NCBI GenBank assembly: GCA_946902875.1
Contig: OX336343.1
Span: 18,647,596-18,711,595 of the forward strand
Direction: 5' to 3'
Length of the DNA: 64,000 nt
Source: Nematopogon swammerdamellus
Taxonomy: Eukaryota > Arthropoda > Insecta > Lepidoptera > Adelidae
Of this stretch, positions 28,701 to 33,920 are shown one piece after another. Each line of letters begins with the position of its first letter. Position 1 is the stretch's first letter. Made by a program: the position numbers and the translations under genes. The notes under the pieces were generated by a model. That model had not been told where the DNA came from. It did not search any database and saw only the letters and a list, made by a program, of their open reading frames with translations.

Positions 28701-29697
28701 AATCATAGTGACCTTGTGACTCACTTACAACAAACAGCTGTTCTGCGTTTGAACATAGTACGGTCATTGACCCCGTACAATGCATGTTACCTACTGTTAC
28801 ACACAGGTTAATGTTTAGGTAGCAAACATGTTTTGTTAAATTTCTCGAAAAGTAATGCTAAAAACATATAATTTTTTTTGCTTAACCTGTTTATTTGTGT
28901 GTGTATGTAACCCTCCCGAAGTTATTGACATGACTAACGAAACAGTGTTGTCACAACAATAATATAGTTTCTCTCAATGTGTCGGGCGCAGGAAGTGTTG
29001 CGAGGCGACGATGCGGGAGCTGCGCGCGCAGACGGCCGCGCTGATGTCCGTGATCGGTCCGTTCGTGTACGACCCGCTGGTGACGTGGTCGCGCGCGCGC
29101 GCCCTCGCCGACTGCGCCAGCGGCGAGCGAGTCAACCAGCAGGCGCGCCAGCATCTAGCGCACATACGACAGCGGCTCAACGGCATGGTATGCGGTACAC
29201 TTTGCTACTTGCCTTTTCTGATGATTGTTTGAATTTAACACAAACATGCTTTCCAGCTCTGGGGACTCGTAGTGTCGCTTCAGTATTTTGTATGTCTCTC
29301 CTGACCTGATGACCTTGAGGTCTGGTGGACGCCACCTCCACGTGACGTTGTCACTGCTATGCACTCAGGCGCAGGCTCGCACACTAACGCACTAGGTAGT
29401 ATTGAGGTAGAGATCATCTAATGTTAAAATTTCCTCTCCCACATTGAAACAATCAAGATTTGTGGAGGGGCGTTCATTTTTAGAATAGACGATCTCTAGA
29501 ATATTTCCTCAAGAATGAATAGACAGTTGGTGAGTGATGTGTGTGGGTGTGTGTGTGTGTGTGTGAAGGTGCGGACGAAGAATAAGCAGTTGTCGGTGTC
29601 GCTGTCGCCGGAGGGGCAGGTGGAGCACCTCATCGCTGAGGCCACCAGCGTGGAGAATCTCTGCCAGATGTATCTCGGCTGGGGACCTTTCCTCTGA
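1..29697 (+). CDS. mei-41: ATR checkpoint kinase (mei-41 orthologue), C-terminal two thirds, 26 exons
   Basis: ATR is a nuclear PI3K-like serine/threonine kinase that responds to RPA-coated single-stranded DNA and stalled forks, with ATRIP as partner. Exons I place: 1-1148 (open at the window edge), 1534-1736, 1859-1995, 2636-2725, 3095-3279, 3713-3831, 4536-4645, 7313-7503, 9526-9665, 10451-10612, 11370-11605, 12881-13034, 14487-14597, 14882-15048, 16275-16404, 17301-17458, 19386-19539, 20672-20911, 22579-22725, 22943-23057, 24034-24279, 25324-25480, 25956-26020, 26950-27133, 28992-29187, 29569-29697. Phases agree at every junction and the sum is 1,690 codons plus stop. The match to human ATR as I remember it is collinear from the HEAT region to the C-terminus. 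Introns begin GT and end AG, except that exon 17 needs a GC donor. The acceptors of exons 19 and 24 are weak. The N-terminal part lies upstream of the window. Confidence 0.95.
1859..4645 (+). CDS. mei-41: ATR exons 3-7: helical-repeat region between UME and FAT
   Basis: Five small exons (1859-1995, 2636-2725, 3095-3279, 3713-3831, 4536-4645) encode the linker of helical repeats. Landmarks shared with vertebrate ATR are the [13 protein letters not shown] block, IEWAY-N-WAGQL across the exon 4/5 junction, [11 protein letters not shown] in exon 5, and [13 protein letters not shown] in exon 7. Exon 6 is rich in Ser, Asn and Thr and poorly conserved, so its boundaries rest on phase and splice sites only (TTCAG acceptor at 3712, CAG|GTGGAG donor at 3831). 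Confidence 0.85.
2726..3094 (+). other. ATR intron 4
   Basis: The donor is AA|GTCAGT at 2725/2726 and the acceptor GTTGCAG at 3094. About 2869-2905 resembles the CTAGGTGGTAG segment of the SINE tail found elsewhere in the window, so a short relic is likely. I see nothing else. Introns 3 (1996-2635) and 5 (3280-3712) also show no feature I can name. Confidence 0.4.
4665..5025 (+). repeat. Dispersed repeat with GACA/GACG-rich block, copy 1
   Basis: Starts AAGTGCGAGTTTTACTCGCG and ends with CGGGCTACCTATTACGG, a run of (GACA/GACG)n, then TTTCCGTACGGGATACG. The same modules recur inverted at 39813-40347 and as fragments at 27985-28165, 47195-47340 and 54515-54645. It lies in ATR intron 7. It resembles the composite microsatellite-bearing repeats common in Lepidoptera; I cannot assign a class. 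Confidence 0.75.
5730..5996 (-). CDS. CGGBP1-like/BED-type zinc-finger protein, transposon-borne
   Basis: From the ATG at 5996 the frame gives an 88-residue protein beginning [16 protein letters not shown]. It holds one zinc-finger-like motif: CNVC, then NVEKH and SIAH as the His pair. This matches the small DNA-binding domain found alone in hAT-derived CGGBP1-like proteins, which are often encoded by non-autonomous or domesticated elements. A longer frame begins at 6065, but that start lacks family resemblance. Whether it is expressed is unknown. Confidence 0.6.
   Translation of the reverse strand: MPPRRVPREDTVNRWIRDYPELNFHNGQVQCNVCNILIHYSRKSNVEKHISSIAHEGKVRGMNQQDFFFDLAMMMICANIPWIKLNNR
6612..6789. 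repeat. Long near-perfect inverted repeat (about 72-bp arms)
   Basis: Arms 6612-6683 and 6717-6789 are inverted copies around a spacer of about 33 bases. Outer ends read ACAGGTCGGTTAACTAAAGC and its complement with one change. It is a MITE-like insertion nested in the 5479-6964 element. Confidence 0.9.
6965..7276 (-). mobile_element. Short retroposon family A, copy 1
   Basis: On the minus strand it starts ACCGTGTGGGGCCGGCACTT, runs through CCCCACTG and CTCTCCCCGTGCATGTA, and ends after a conserved hairpin (CGGTGTTGTGCT ... AGCACAACACCG). Other copies: 38750-39030, 49545-49860, 51940-52250, with a fragment at 55196-55365. Its head is shared with family B retroposons. It lies immediately upstream of ATR exon 8. 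Confidence 0.8.
7313..20911 (+). CDS. mei-41: ATR exons 8-18: FAT domain
   Basis: Eleven exons encode the TPR-like FAT domain that wraps the kinase. Recognisable blocks are [10 protein letters not shown] (human AAMHEPDGVAG) in exon 8, SEPSLKE in exon 9, [15 protein letters not shown] in exon 10, [13 protein letters not shown] in exon 13, [13 protein letters not shown] in exon 14, [13 protein letters not shown] across exons 16/17, [16 protein letters not shown] in exon 17 and MKSSYPQR in exon 18. Exon 11 has an extra Gly/Ala-rich stretch ([13 protein letters not shown]) that is absent from human ATR. The exon 8 end is repeated twice in the following intron. Exon 17 ends GAG|GCTCGT, a non-GT donor. 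Confidence 0.92.
7363..7833 (+). repeat. Three tandem 157-bp copies of the end of ATR exon 8 plus its donor
   Basis: Copy 1 (7363-7519) comprises the last 141 coding bases of ATR exon 8 and 16 intron bases. Copies 2 (7520-7676) and 3 (7677-7833) follow head to tail. They differ by only about two substitutions that I can see (TCACGAG in copy 2; GGTGATG before copy 3). Each copy keeps the donor CCG|GTTAGT. Copies 2 and 3 have no acceptor of their own, and reading on from copy 1 meets TAG at 7506-7508, so they should be intronic. Confidence 0.93.
7844..8142. mobile_element. MITE with about 127-130-bp inverted repeats
   Basis: Arms 7844-7970 and 8013-8142 are near-perfect inverted copies; outer ends are AGAGCCGACTGTCATTGTCT and its complement with one change. 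Only about 42 bases separate the arms. It lies in ATR intron 8, ten bases after the triplicated exon end. Confidence 0.9.
8665..8713. repeat. Perfect 49-base palindrome
   Basis: CTCATTCACGGCACATG ... CATGTGCCGTGAATGAG, with 24-base arms around a single central T. Too short and simple to assign; it would extrude as a hairpin. Confidence 0.9.
8964..9343 (-). mobile_element. SINE family B with chimeric tRNA/5S head, full-length copy
   Basis: Read on the minus strand, the 5' end GTCAGCCTCGATAGCTCAGT has a tRNA A-box-like TAGCTCAGTGGT. It is followed by a 5S-rRNA-like block (GTTAAGCAACGCTGGGCC ... TACTTGGATGGGTGACCGC) and then a T-arm/B-box-like GTGGTTCGGATTCCAC. The body contains CTAGGTGGTAGGG, CCGCCCGGGTTG, GTAGCCGGCACGACCG and GTTATGGGCTGACATCACGG. 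It ends TTCCATAAAAAAA. It lies in ATR intron 8. Confidence 0.85.
10927..11235 (+). repeat. Minisatellite, about 38-bp units
   Basis: Seven or so imperfect repeats of TGTACACTTATCATCACTTA plus TCTATCATTGATACTCAT in ATR intron 10. Some units carry an extra CACTCAT. Confidence 0.9.
12135..12640 (+). pseudogene. Decayed retroelement C-terminal fragment
   Basis: One frame reads [58 protein letters not shown] and then a stop at 12515. The next frame continues [20 protein letters not shown]. Such a block (RPDG ... PW..GR.L.WD, then R.. A.QRGNA.S) is common at the C-terminus of retroelement-associated proteins in insect genomes. The single frameshift shows it is dead. It lies in ATR intron 11. Confidence 0.65.
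13270..13755 (-). pseudogene. 5'-truncated non-LTR retrotransposon, RT C-terminal end and 3' UTR
   Basis: The frame 13755-13459 gives 98 residues including [17 protein letters not shown], the hallmark C-terminal block of Jockey/CR1-type reverse transcriptases, and ends at a stop. Sequence down to about 13,270 (GT/GA-rich) is probably its 3' UTR. It lies in ATR intron 12. Confidence 0.7.
15178..15502 (+). mobile_element. SINE family B with family A-type head
   Basis: Starts ACCGTGTGGGACCGGTACTT and carries the CCCCACTGCATCTCTCCCCG head, then the CTAGGTGGTAG body of family B. It ends GTCAGTTTCCATAAAAAAAA. It lies in ATR intron 14. The downstream TAATAATAGCCGAGCAACAT repeats sequence seen just before the element (15095-15115), so the element probably lies between target-site copies. 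Confidence 0.85.
16478..16675 (-). mobile_element. SINE family B, 5'-truncated
   Basis: Minus-strand copy of the family B tail, with its poly(A) appearing as poly(T) at 16480-16487. It ends in the CGGTGGTATCAACCCGGCCG segment. It lies in ATR intron 15. Confidence 0.8.
16915..17261 (-). pseudogene. Retrotransposon RT C-terminal fragment
   Basis: The minus frame gives [20 protein letters not shown] and [20 protein letters not shown], a conserved C-terminal block of a non-LTR retroelement family, truncated upstream. Related fragments lie at 26395-26530 and 26599-26870. The clade is not assigned. It lies in ATR intron 15, close to exon 16. Confidence 0.65.
17555..19117. mobile_element. THAP/P-like mini-element copy split by a nested LINE fragment
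   Basis: The left end CTAGAACTATAAAAAAGGTA and about 240 bases match the element at 50278-50593. The right end ACCTTTTTTATCGTTCTAG is at 19099-19117. Between them lie (TTTA)n and a 5'-truncated LINE. I found no matching target duplication around this copy. It lies in ATR intron 16. Confidence 0.75.
17805..19090 (-). pseudogene. Truncated non-LTR reverse transcriptase nested in the THAP element
   Basis: Frames 18988-18794 and 18781-18086 read [20 protein letters not shown], then [10 protein letters not shown] (catalytic YADD), then [23 protein letters not shown] and [13 protein letters not shown]. This is the C-terminal half of a Jockey/CR1-type RT. A stop or frame change separates the two frames near 18,790. 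The (TTTA)n at 17805-17827 is on the 3' side. Confidence 0.8.
19857..20180 (+). mobile_element. SINE family B with family A-type head
   Basis: Near-identical in layout to the copy at 15178-15502: CCGTGTGGGTCCGGTACTTT head, CTAGGTGGTAGGG body, TTTCCATAAAAAAAAA tail. It lies in ATR intron 17. Confidence 0.85.
20948..21195. mobile_element. MITE with about 42-bp terminal inverted repeats
   Basis: The left end GCGGGACCGAACTCGACTCG and the right end, read inverted, GCGGGACCGAACCCAACTAG, pair over about 42 bases. It begins 36 bases after the donor of ATR exon 18. The interior is purine-rich. Confidence 0.8.
21225..21425 (-). mobile_element. Old, divergent SINE family B copy
   Basis: Weak minus-strand match to the family B body, including GCCAGTGCTTCCCTTGAGT and GGGAAGAGACCTACAGTTT. 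It lies in ATR intron 18, next to a LINE tail. Confidence 0.55.
21478..21625 (+). pseudogene. 3' tail of the LINE family intact at 36176-38124
   Basis: Reads [11 protein letters not shown] then [17 protein letters not shown], matching the end and 3' UTR of the 613-residue RT element in this window (FVRLIAGMAPL ... VSRGMVLLAVSDL). Confidence 0.7.
22579..27133 (+). CDS. mei-41: ATR exons 19-24: PI3K-like kinase domain
   Basis: Exons 20 and 21 give the glycine-rich-loop region ([20 protein letters not shown]) with the ATP-binding lysine in MLKPK. Exon 21 continues with RLMEFN and [15 protein letters not shown] sequence (here [14 protein letters not shown]). Exon 22 has the [12 protein letters not shown] block. 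Exons 23/24 join as [17 protein letters not shown], containing the catalytic loop DRHxxN, followed by the activation-loop DFN in [19 protein letters not shown] and VPFRLTHNM. All catalytic residues expected of an active PIKK are present. The exon 19 start (22579) has a weak polypyrimidine tract and is the least certain boundary. Confidence 0.94.
23711..23889. mobile_element. MITE with ends TAATGGTAATGTTACAC
   Basis: Terminal inverted repeats TAATGGTAATGTTACAC and GTGTAACATTACCATTA, with sub-repeats of TTCAATGAAATTG inside. Related to the element at 27156-27717. It lies in ATR intron 20, about 145 bases before exon 21. Confidence 0.8.
25592..25828 (+). mobile_element. SINE-like retroposon distantly related to family B
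   Basis: Begins CCCTTACTAGGTGGTAGG, contains CTAGTCCAGTATAGCCAGC, and ends GGAATACATAAAAAAAAA. Only the first segment is close to family B. It lies in ATR intron 22. Confidence 0.55.
26395..26870 (-). pseudogene. Two tandem retrotransposon RT C-terminal fragments
   Basis: Fragments at about 26395-26530 and 26599-26870 repeat the block seen at 16915-17261 ([31 protein letters not shown]). Both are truncated and lie in ATR intron 23, just before exon 24. The weak acceptor of exon 24 follows about 80 bases later. Confidence 0.6.
27156..27717. mobile_element. MITE related to the 23711-23889 element, longer form
   Basis: Left end TTATGGTGATATTACACGGT, right end ACCGTGTAATATCGCCATTA. The interior holds many CATTGAA/TTCAATG motifs and two inverted GTTTACACTATTCAA-like boxes. 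It lies in ATR intron 24, 22 bases after exon 24. Confidence 0.75.
27985..28165 (+). repeat. Fragment of the GACA/GACG-block dispersed repeat
   Basis: Contains TTCGAGTCGGACTAC and CTAGCTATTACGGTTCCAAA with a short (GACAGGCA)n run. It is a degraded relative of the repeat at 4665-5025. Confidence 0.5.
28560..28944. mobile_element. MITE with about 50-bp inverted repeats, next to ATR exon 25
   Basis: Ends TGTTTCGTTAGTCATGTCAA and TTGACATGACTAACGAAACA. The arms continue through AACTTCGGGAGGGTTACATA. The right end is 47 bases upstream of exon 25, so the element supplies sequence in the branch-point region. Confidence 0.9.
28992..29697 (+). CDS. mei-41: ATR exons 25-26: PRD region and FATC, stop codon
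   Basis: Exon 25 (28992-29187) encodes the end of the kinase C-lobe with [10 protein letters not shown], matching human FLHDPLVEWS. Exon 26 (29569-29697) encodes the FATC module, from [14 protein letters not shown] to the terminal [11 protein letters not shown], which is diagnostic for ATR/PIKK proteins. The stop is TGA at 29695-29697. The exon 26 acceptor is unusual: a (GT)n run and GAAG stand where a pyrimidine tract is expected. Confidence 0.95.
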
Positions 29698-29845
29698 ACA
29701 TCTGTCCTGTATCGGTAGAACTGCAAACCTTTCTCTATGTTGGTTTTTAATGGATGTGTGTCAATTCAGATGATAGGAAACTGATCTCTTATTTTTATAT
29801 AAACTAAAGATTTATAATAAACAAATATAAGACTAGAGCATTTTT
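29698..29845 (+). terminator. ATR 3' UTR with poly(A) signal
   Basis: A canonical AATAAA lies at 29816-29821, about 120 bases after the ATR stop. This predicts cleavage near 29,835-29,845 and a very short 3' UTR. A SINE fragment begins just beyond, at 29883. Confidence 0.6.
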
Positions 29846-29882
29846 TATTTCTGCATACCCTGTTATCTCGTTTTTCGAATAA

Positions 29883-30010
29883 ATAGTTCGTGTTTTCCGT
29901 CCAGTTCAATGTAGCCGACATGAAATGAAGGAAAGCACTGACATGGCACCTACTTCACCCGGTTTTATGGGCTGGGAGACAGAGGACATCACGGATGTTG
30001 TGCGCTGAAG
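29883..30010 (+). mobile_element. SINE family B fragment between ATR and tty
   Basis: Contains ATAGTTCGTGTTTTCCGTCC, GTAGCCGACATGAAATGAAG and CATCACGGATGTTG without a poly(A) tail. It occupies the gap between the two convergent genes. Confidence 0.75.
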
Positions 30011-30039
30011 GGAAGGAAGTTTCAATGAATAACACTCAA

Positions 30040-33000
30040 TGTTTCCATTTATAATTTATTGTATTGTAAATTCATACACTTCGCTATTCTTCATATTTTT
30101 AATAATATTAAAACTGTTACAGCATGAATAAAAACCTTAGCTAGCGACGCACACACGGGACTTGCACCTTAATTGACATAAAAACAATGCACCGGAAACC
30201 GAACCGAAAGAAACTTGTGTATAGAGAGAAAATAAATTAAAAAATATGGCACAAAAGAAACCTCTACATATCTCAAAAAAAAATTATCACACGCGTAGGC
30301 AGTTTCAATTAGTCGATTCCTCGTCTCTAGTTCTACGGTAACTATGCTGCCTTGTTTTTTTTTTCTAATTGCTGTCGAGTATGTGCTGTGATTACTCTTA
30401 ATTCCTTGTTATACAATGTTGCACGAACGTGTCGCCGTCGGCTGTACATATCGCTATACATATCCAACCTTACACACGAGCCTTACTCGCTAACTAAATT
30501 ATGCTATTTATCTTTGGCGATAATTACGCGAGCGGCGGTCGCGCGCAAACCGTACGTGAAGCGCCAACCTCGCTCCGAGCGAAAATAACAAATTAAATAA
30601 ATTATATCAAAAAGTTCTCCAAAGTGTATAAGACCATCAAAAACTTATTGTAATCCCCGTGAAAATGAGAAAAATTAGTTTGCACGCGACCGACGCGCTC
30701 AGTAGTGTCATAGACTATGATTAGTAGAACCTGCCGTGCGCTTAATCTATTCTAGTACATATCAATAATTACATTAAGACTTGAGGGCGAACTGAACATT
30801 CCTCATTAGAGGTACTCCTACCGACAGTCACCAACTCTGCGTACCGACTGTCGCGCTCCTGTCGACAGTTCGCACTAACGTACGAACACAGGTGCGACCC
30901 GCCACATGTGGAATGCTTAACACGATCCATATAAAATCATTTTAAAAGAGGGTCCATTTTACCCAATACTCGACAATATTGATTATGAGTTCACACAATT
31001 TAATCCTACTTTATATTGAAAATTGAAGACTGCAGCGTGAGTTGCGCCGCACAGGATCTTCGTCGACGCTTCGTCCTCTTCGCAGGACGTAGCTAGTCTA
31101 AGAGATTTTTATCTTGAGTTATTGAGCCAAATTTAAATAACCTACAATTATCGTGACTTAAATAACCTACAATTATCGTGACTTTTTAGGCATACATTCT
31201 AAATGTCGCAGTCTGGAATAGTTTCGGTGAAATGTACTGTTCCAGGTTAGTCCAAAAAAATTATTTTGGCGTTGAAACATTCTCGAAGAATGAATAGTTA
31301 GGCTTGGGGAAGCTGCACGGACTTGGCAAGGTGAGAGGGTATGAATGTGTAGCAGATAATGCAGTTTGTGCTGTCGCTAGACTTACATAGCTTACCGCTT
31401 ACACAACACACAATGTTTTCATACAAAGTAGAAGTTCAGATGTTTATGAAAAATTCTTTCGAATCGAGAAATTGTTTCTTTACAATACAAATATATACAG
31501 AAAAGACTTTACTTCGTCTGCCTAATATTATTATAATTAGTTTTAAATGAGGAAAGTGTATAATATAGTTTGGCATGAGCGACCCCCGCGCGCGTGCGGA
31601 GTGGGCGGCGGTAGTCGCACAAACACCTTACACTACGTTGAGCCGCCTGCTGTAGAAACAATACGTGGACTCGGAACTGAATCATAATAAATTCCATCGC
31701 TCCGTAGTGTTTTCAAAAGTCAGTCTTAAGAACTTGTAAATTTTTTGTGTAAATTTACATTAAATATTTAGCTAACTTTACCTTACAGCGCTAAGTGTTG
31801 TCATTGGTCACGTGATTATAAAAATGATCCAGGGCGGGCGCGGCCTTCGCAGACGGCGCCCAGAGAGTCGTGCGAGGCTCTACTGAGGACTGCAAAGTTT
31901 CGGTAGACTGCTCGGGGAAATGGTTTTAGATACATTTTTATTTATACAATTTTATAAGTGACAGCTAGGGATGTAATACAAATTCGGTCTAAGTTTTATC
32001 GAAACTACAGATGAAACAGCGCAGGCAGTGGACGCGGCGAGCGGAGTGGAGGCTGTGGAAGGCGAGACCGAGGCTGCGACGACGGATGAGATGAGATGAC
32101 TTAAGAAAGCAACGGTACAGAAAAGCGAGTAGAGGCGGCGGCGGGCGCGGCGGAGGGGCTACACTGAGGCTAGAGCGGGCGCAGGGACAACCTGTGGTAG
32201 CCGCCGCCCACCTCGCAGTAAACCCACCGCACGTCTTCACGCCCACATGAAAATAAACCATAAAATAAATTATTGCTTCTGCCGAAACTACTCAAGAGTC
32301 TAGATGAGAGATGAGGTGAGTAGTAGAGGTGCGACCTGCGCAGACGGCAGCGGGAACGAGCGATAGAACATCTAGGCCAATGCGAGTACCGTTTGTCGTC
32401 CAAATCGTGTTGCGACTTGCGCCGACAGCTTAACTTCTACGAGGTGTATCCTACTTACTCCTACGCTATCCGTCCGTACATATTGTTGGTTCAAGTTTGG
32501 GGCGAGAGTTATACGTTCTCAGTCTTTAGACGAGCCGCGCATAATATTAGTTGTATTTGAACTCAATGACGACACAAATCGATTGGAGTTCCGCTCGACC
32601 AGTTCGGTGAGAGCGTGTAGACCGGCCTTGAGACAGTATTCAGTATAACATTAATTATAAAATAGCACTTATACTTACCTAAATAATAAATAAAATTTAC
32701 ATACAAACAACAGTAAGTATATTATACAATAGTGCGATGTACTACGCTTCTCCTTTCTTCACATCTGAGCCAACTGTCTAACTAACTAAGGGCTGCAAAG
32801 AATACATTTACAAAAACTTAGTATTAATACAGAATGTACAAGTATTCTAAACCTTCATCTTGTTCGAGGAAAATGTAACTTGGTGTTATTTAGTATTATT
32901 ATGACCACAGCCACAGTTGAAATAATAATGTCCGGAATATAATTTACATAAGGTTTCAGAACACGGGCGCGCACGACACAATATTGCAGCAACTAGACTA

Positions 33001-33305
33001 AGAGAACATCTACTTCTGAAAGTCTAGCTAGCCCGACCGACTGTTAGGTGACGTCTAGTTTGCGTAACTTATTTACAAAAACAAATCGAAAGAATTGTAA
33101 AACTTTCGAAATCAATATCGAACACGAAACATGTTAATACTGCAAATGGCACATTCCGTCGATTCTTCGATTGACTTAATCGGATTTTGATCGAGAATGT
33201 CGTTGGAATGGTCAACACAATGCGAGAGCGCGCTCAGTCAGCCGCCAGCCACAGCATGGAGAGGGGCGTGAAGTCGAGCACCGTCACGATGGAGACGTGG
33301 CGCTC
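30040..33305 (-). other. Probable long tty 3' UTR
   Basis: This 3.3 kb stretch downstream of both tty stops has no long ORF with coding character and no repeat I recognise, unlike almost all other non-coding DNA here. That suggests transcribed, constrained sequence. On the minus strand AATAAA occurs at 30060-30055, a plausible final poly(A) signal. GC-rich patches lie near 31,990-32,230. Confidence 0.5.
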
Positions 33306-33920
33306 TCAGAGCTCCGTCACGGCGTACAGGTCCTTGTTGTCTGGCGGCGGGGCGGCGGCGGGCGAGGCGTGCCGGCGGCGCCGGTCCAGCGTCTGCGTGG
33401 CCTGCGGCGGCGCGCGGCGCCCGCCCGCGCCCGCCACCGGCGGCGCCGGCAGGTTGGCCGAGGAGGAGAAGTGTCGGGCGCGCGGCGGCCGCTGCAACGA
33501 GCGGTAGTCGCGGGGCGCGGCGGCGGCGGAGGGGCCGGCGGAGAGCGCCGCCGCCGACAGGGGCTGGGGCAGGTCGGCGGGCGCGGCGGGCGCGGGCGCG
33601 GCGCCGCGCGAGCCGCGCTGCTTGTCGTGGCGCGGGGCGCGGATGGTGGCGTACTTGTCGACGGAGGAGACGGCGTGGTGGGCGAGCGCGGGCGGGTGGA
33701 AGGTGGCGAGGGGCGGGGGCGGCGGGTCGGCGGCGGCGGGGGACGCGCAGGCGGCGGAGATGCGCTGGGGGCGCAGGTGGCGCGGGCCGAAGGACGCGTA
33801 CTTGGGGTCGAAGCGGTTGATGGGCTGCGGCGGGAGCGGGTCTGCGGCGGGCGGCGCGAGCGAGCGCGCGTCCAGCGGCAGCGGCCCCGCGCCGGCGCCG
33901 GCGCCGCCCGCCGCCCGCTC
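33306..33920 (-). CDS. Candidate stop-codon readthrough extension of tty
   Basis: Directly after the tty TGA (33923-33921) the same frame is open for 204 codons to TGA at 33308-33306. By my count all but about three codons end in G or C, while A and T bases fall at positions one and two, as in a real coding frame. The predicted peptide is Pro/Ala-rich but holds non-random blocks: NRFDPKYASFGPRHL, VDKYATIRAPRHDKQ (echoing KYATLSKQ just before the stop), DYRSLQRPPRARHFSSS and the end NKDLYAVTEL. The last three residues fit a class I PDZ ligand. No GT donor of suitable phase lies before the TGA. It could instead be an untranslated GC island, since other frames are also open by composition. Confidence 0.55.
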   Translation of the reverse strand, partial: ERAAGGAGAGAGPLPLDARSLAPPAADPLPPQPINRFDPKYASFGPRHLRPQRISAACASPAAADPPPPPLATFHPPALAHHAVSSVDKYATIRAPRHDKQRGSRGAAPAPAAPADLPQPLSAAALSAGPSAAAAPRDYRSLQRPPRARHFSSSANLPAPPVAGAGGRRAPPQATQTLDRRRRHASPAAAPPPDNKDLYAVTEL

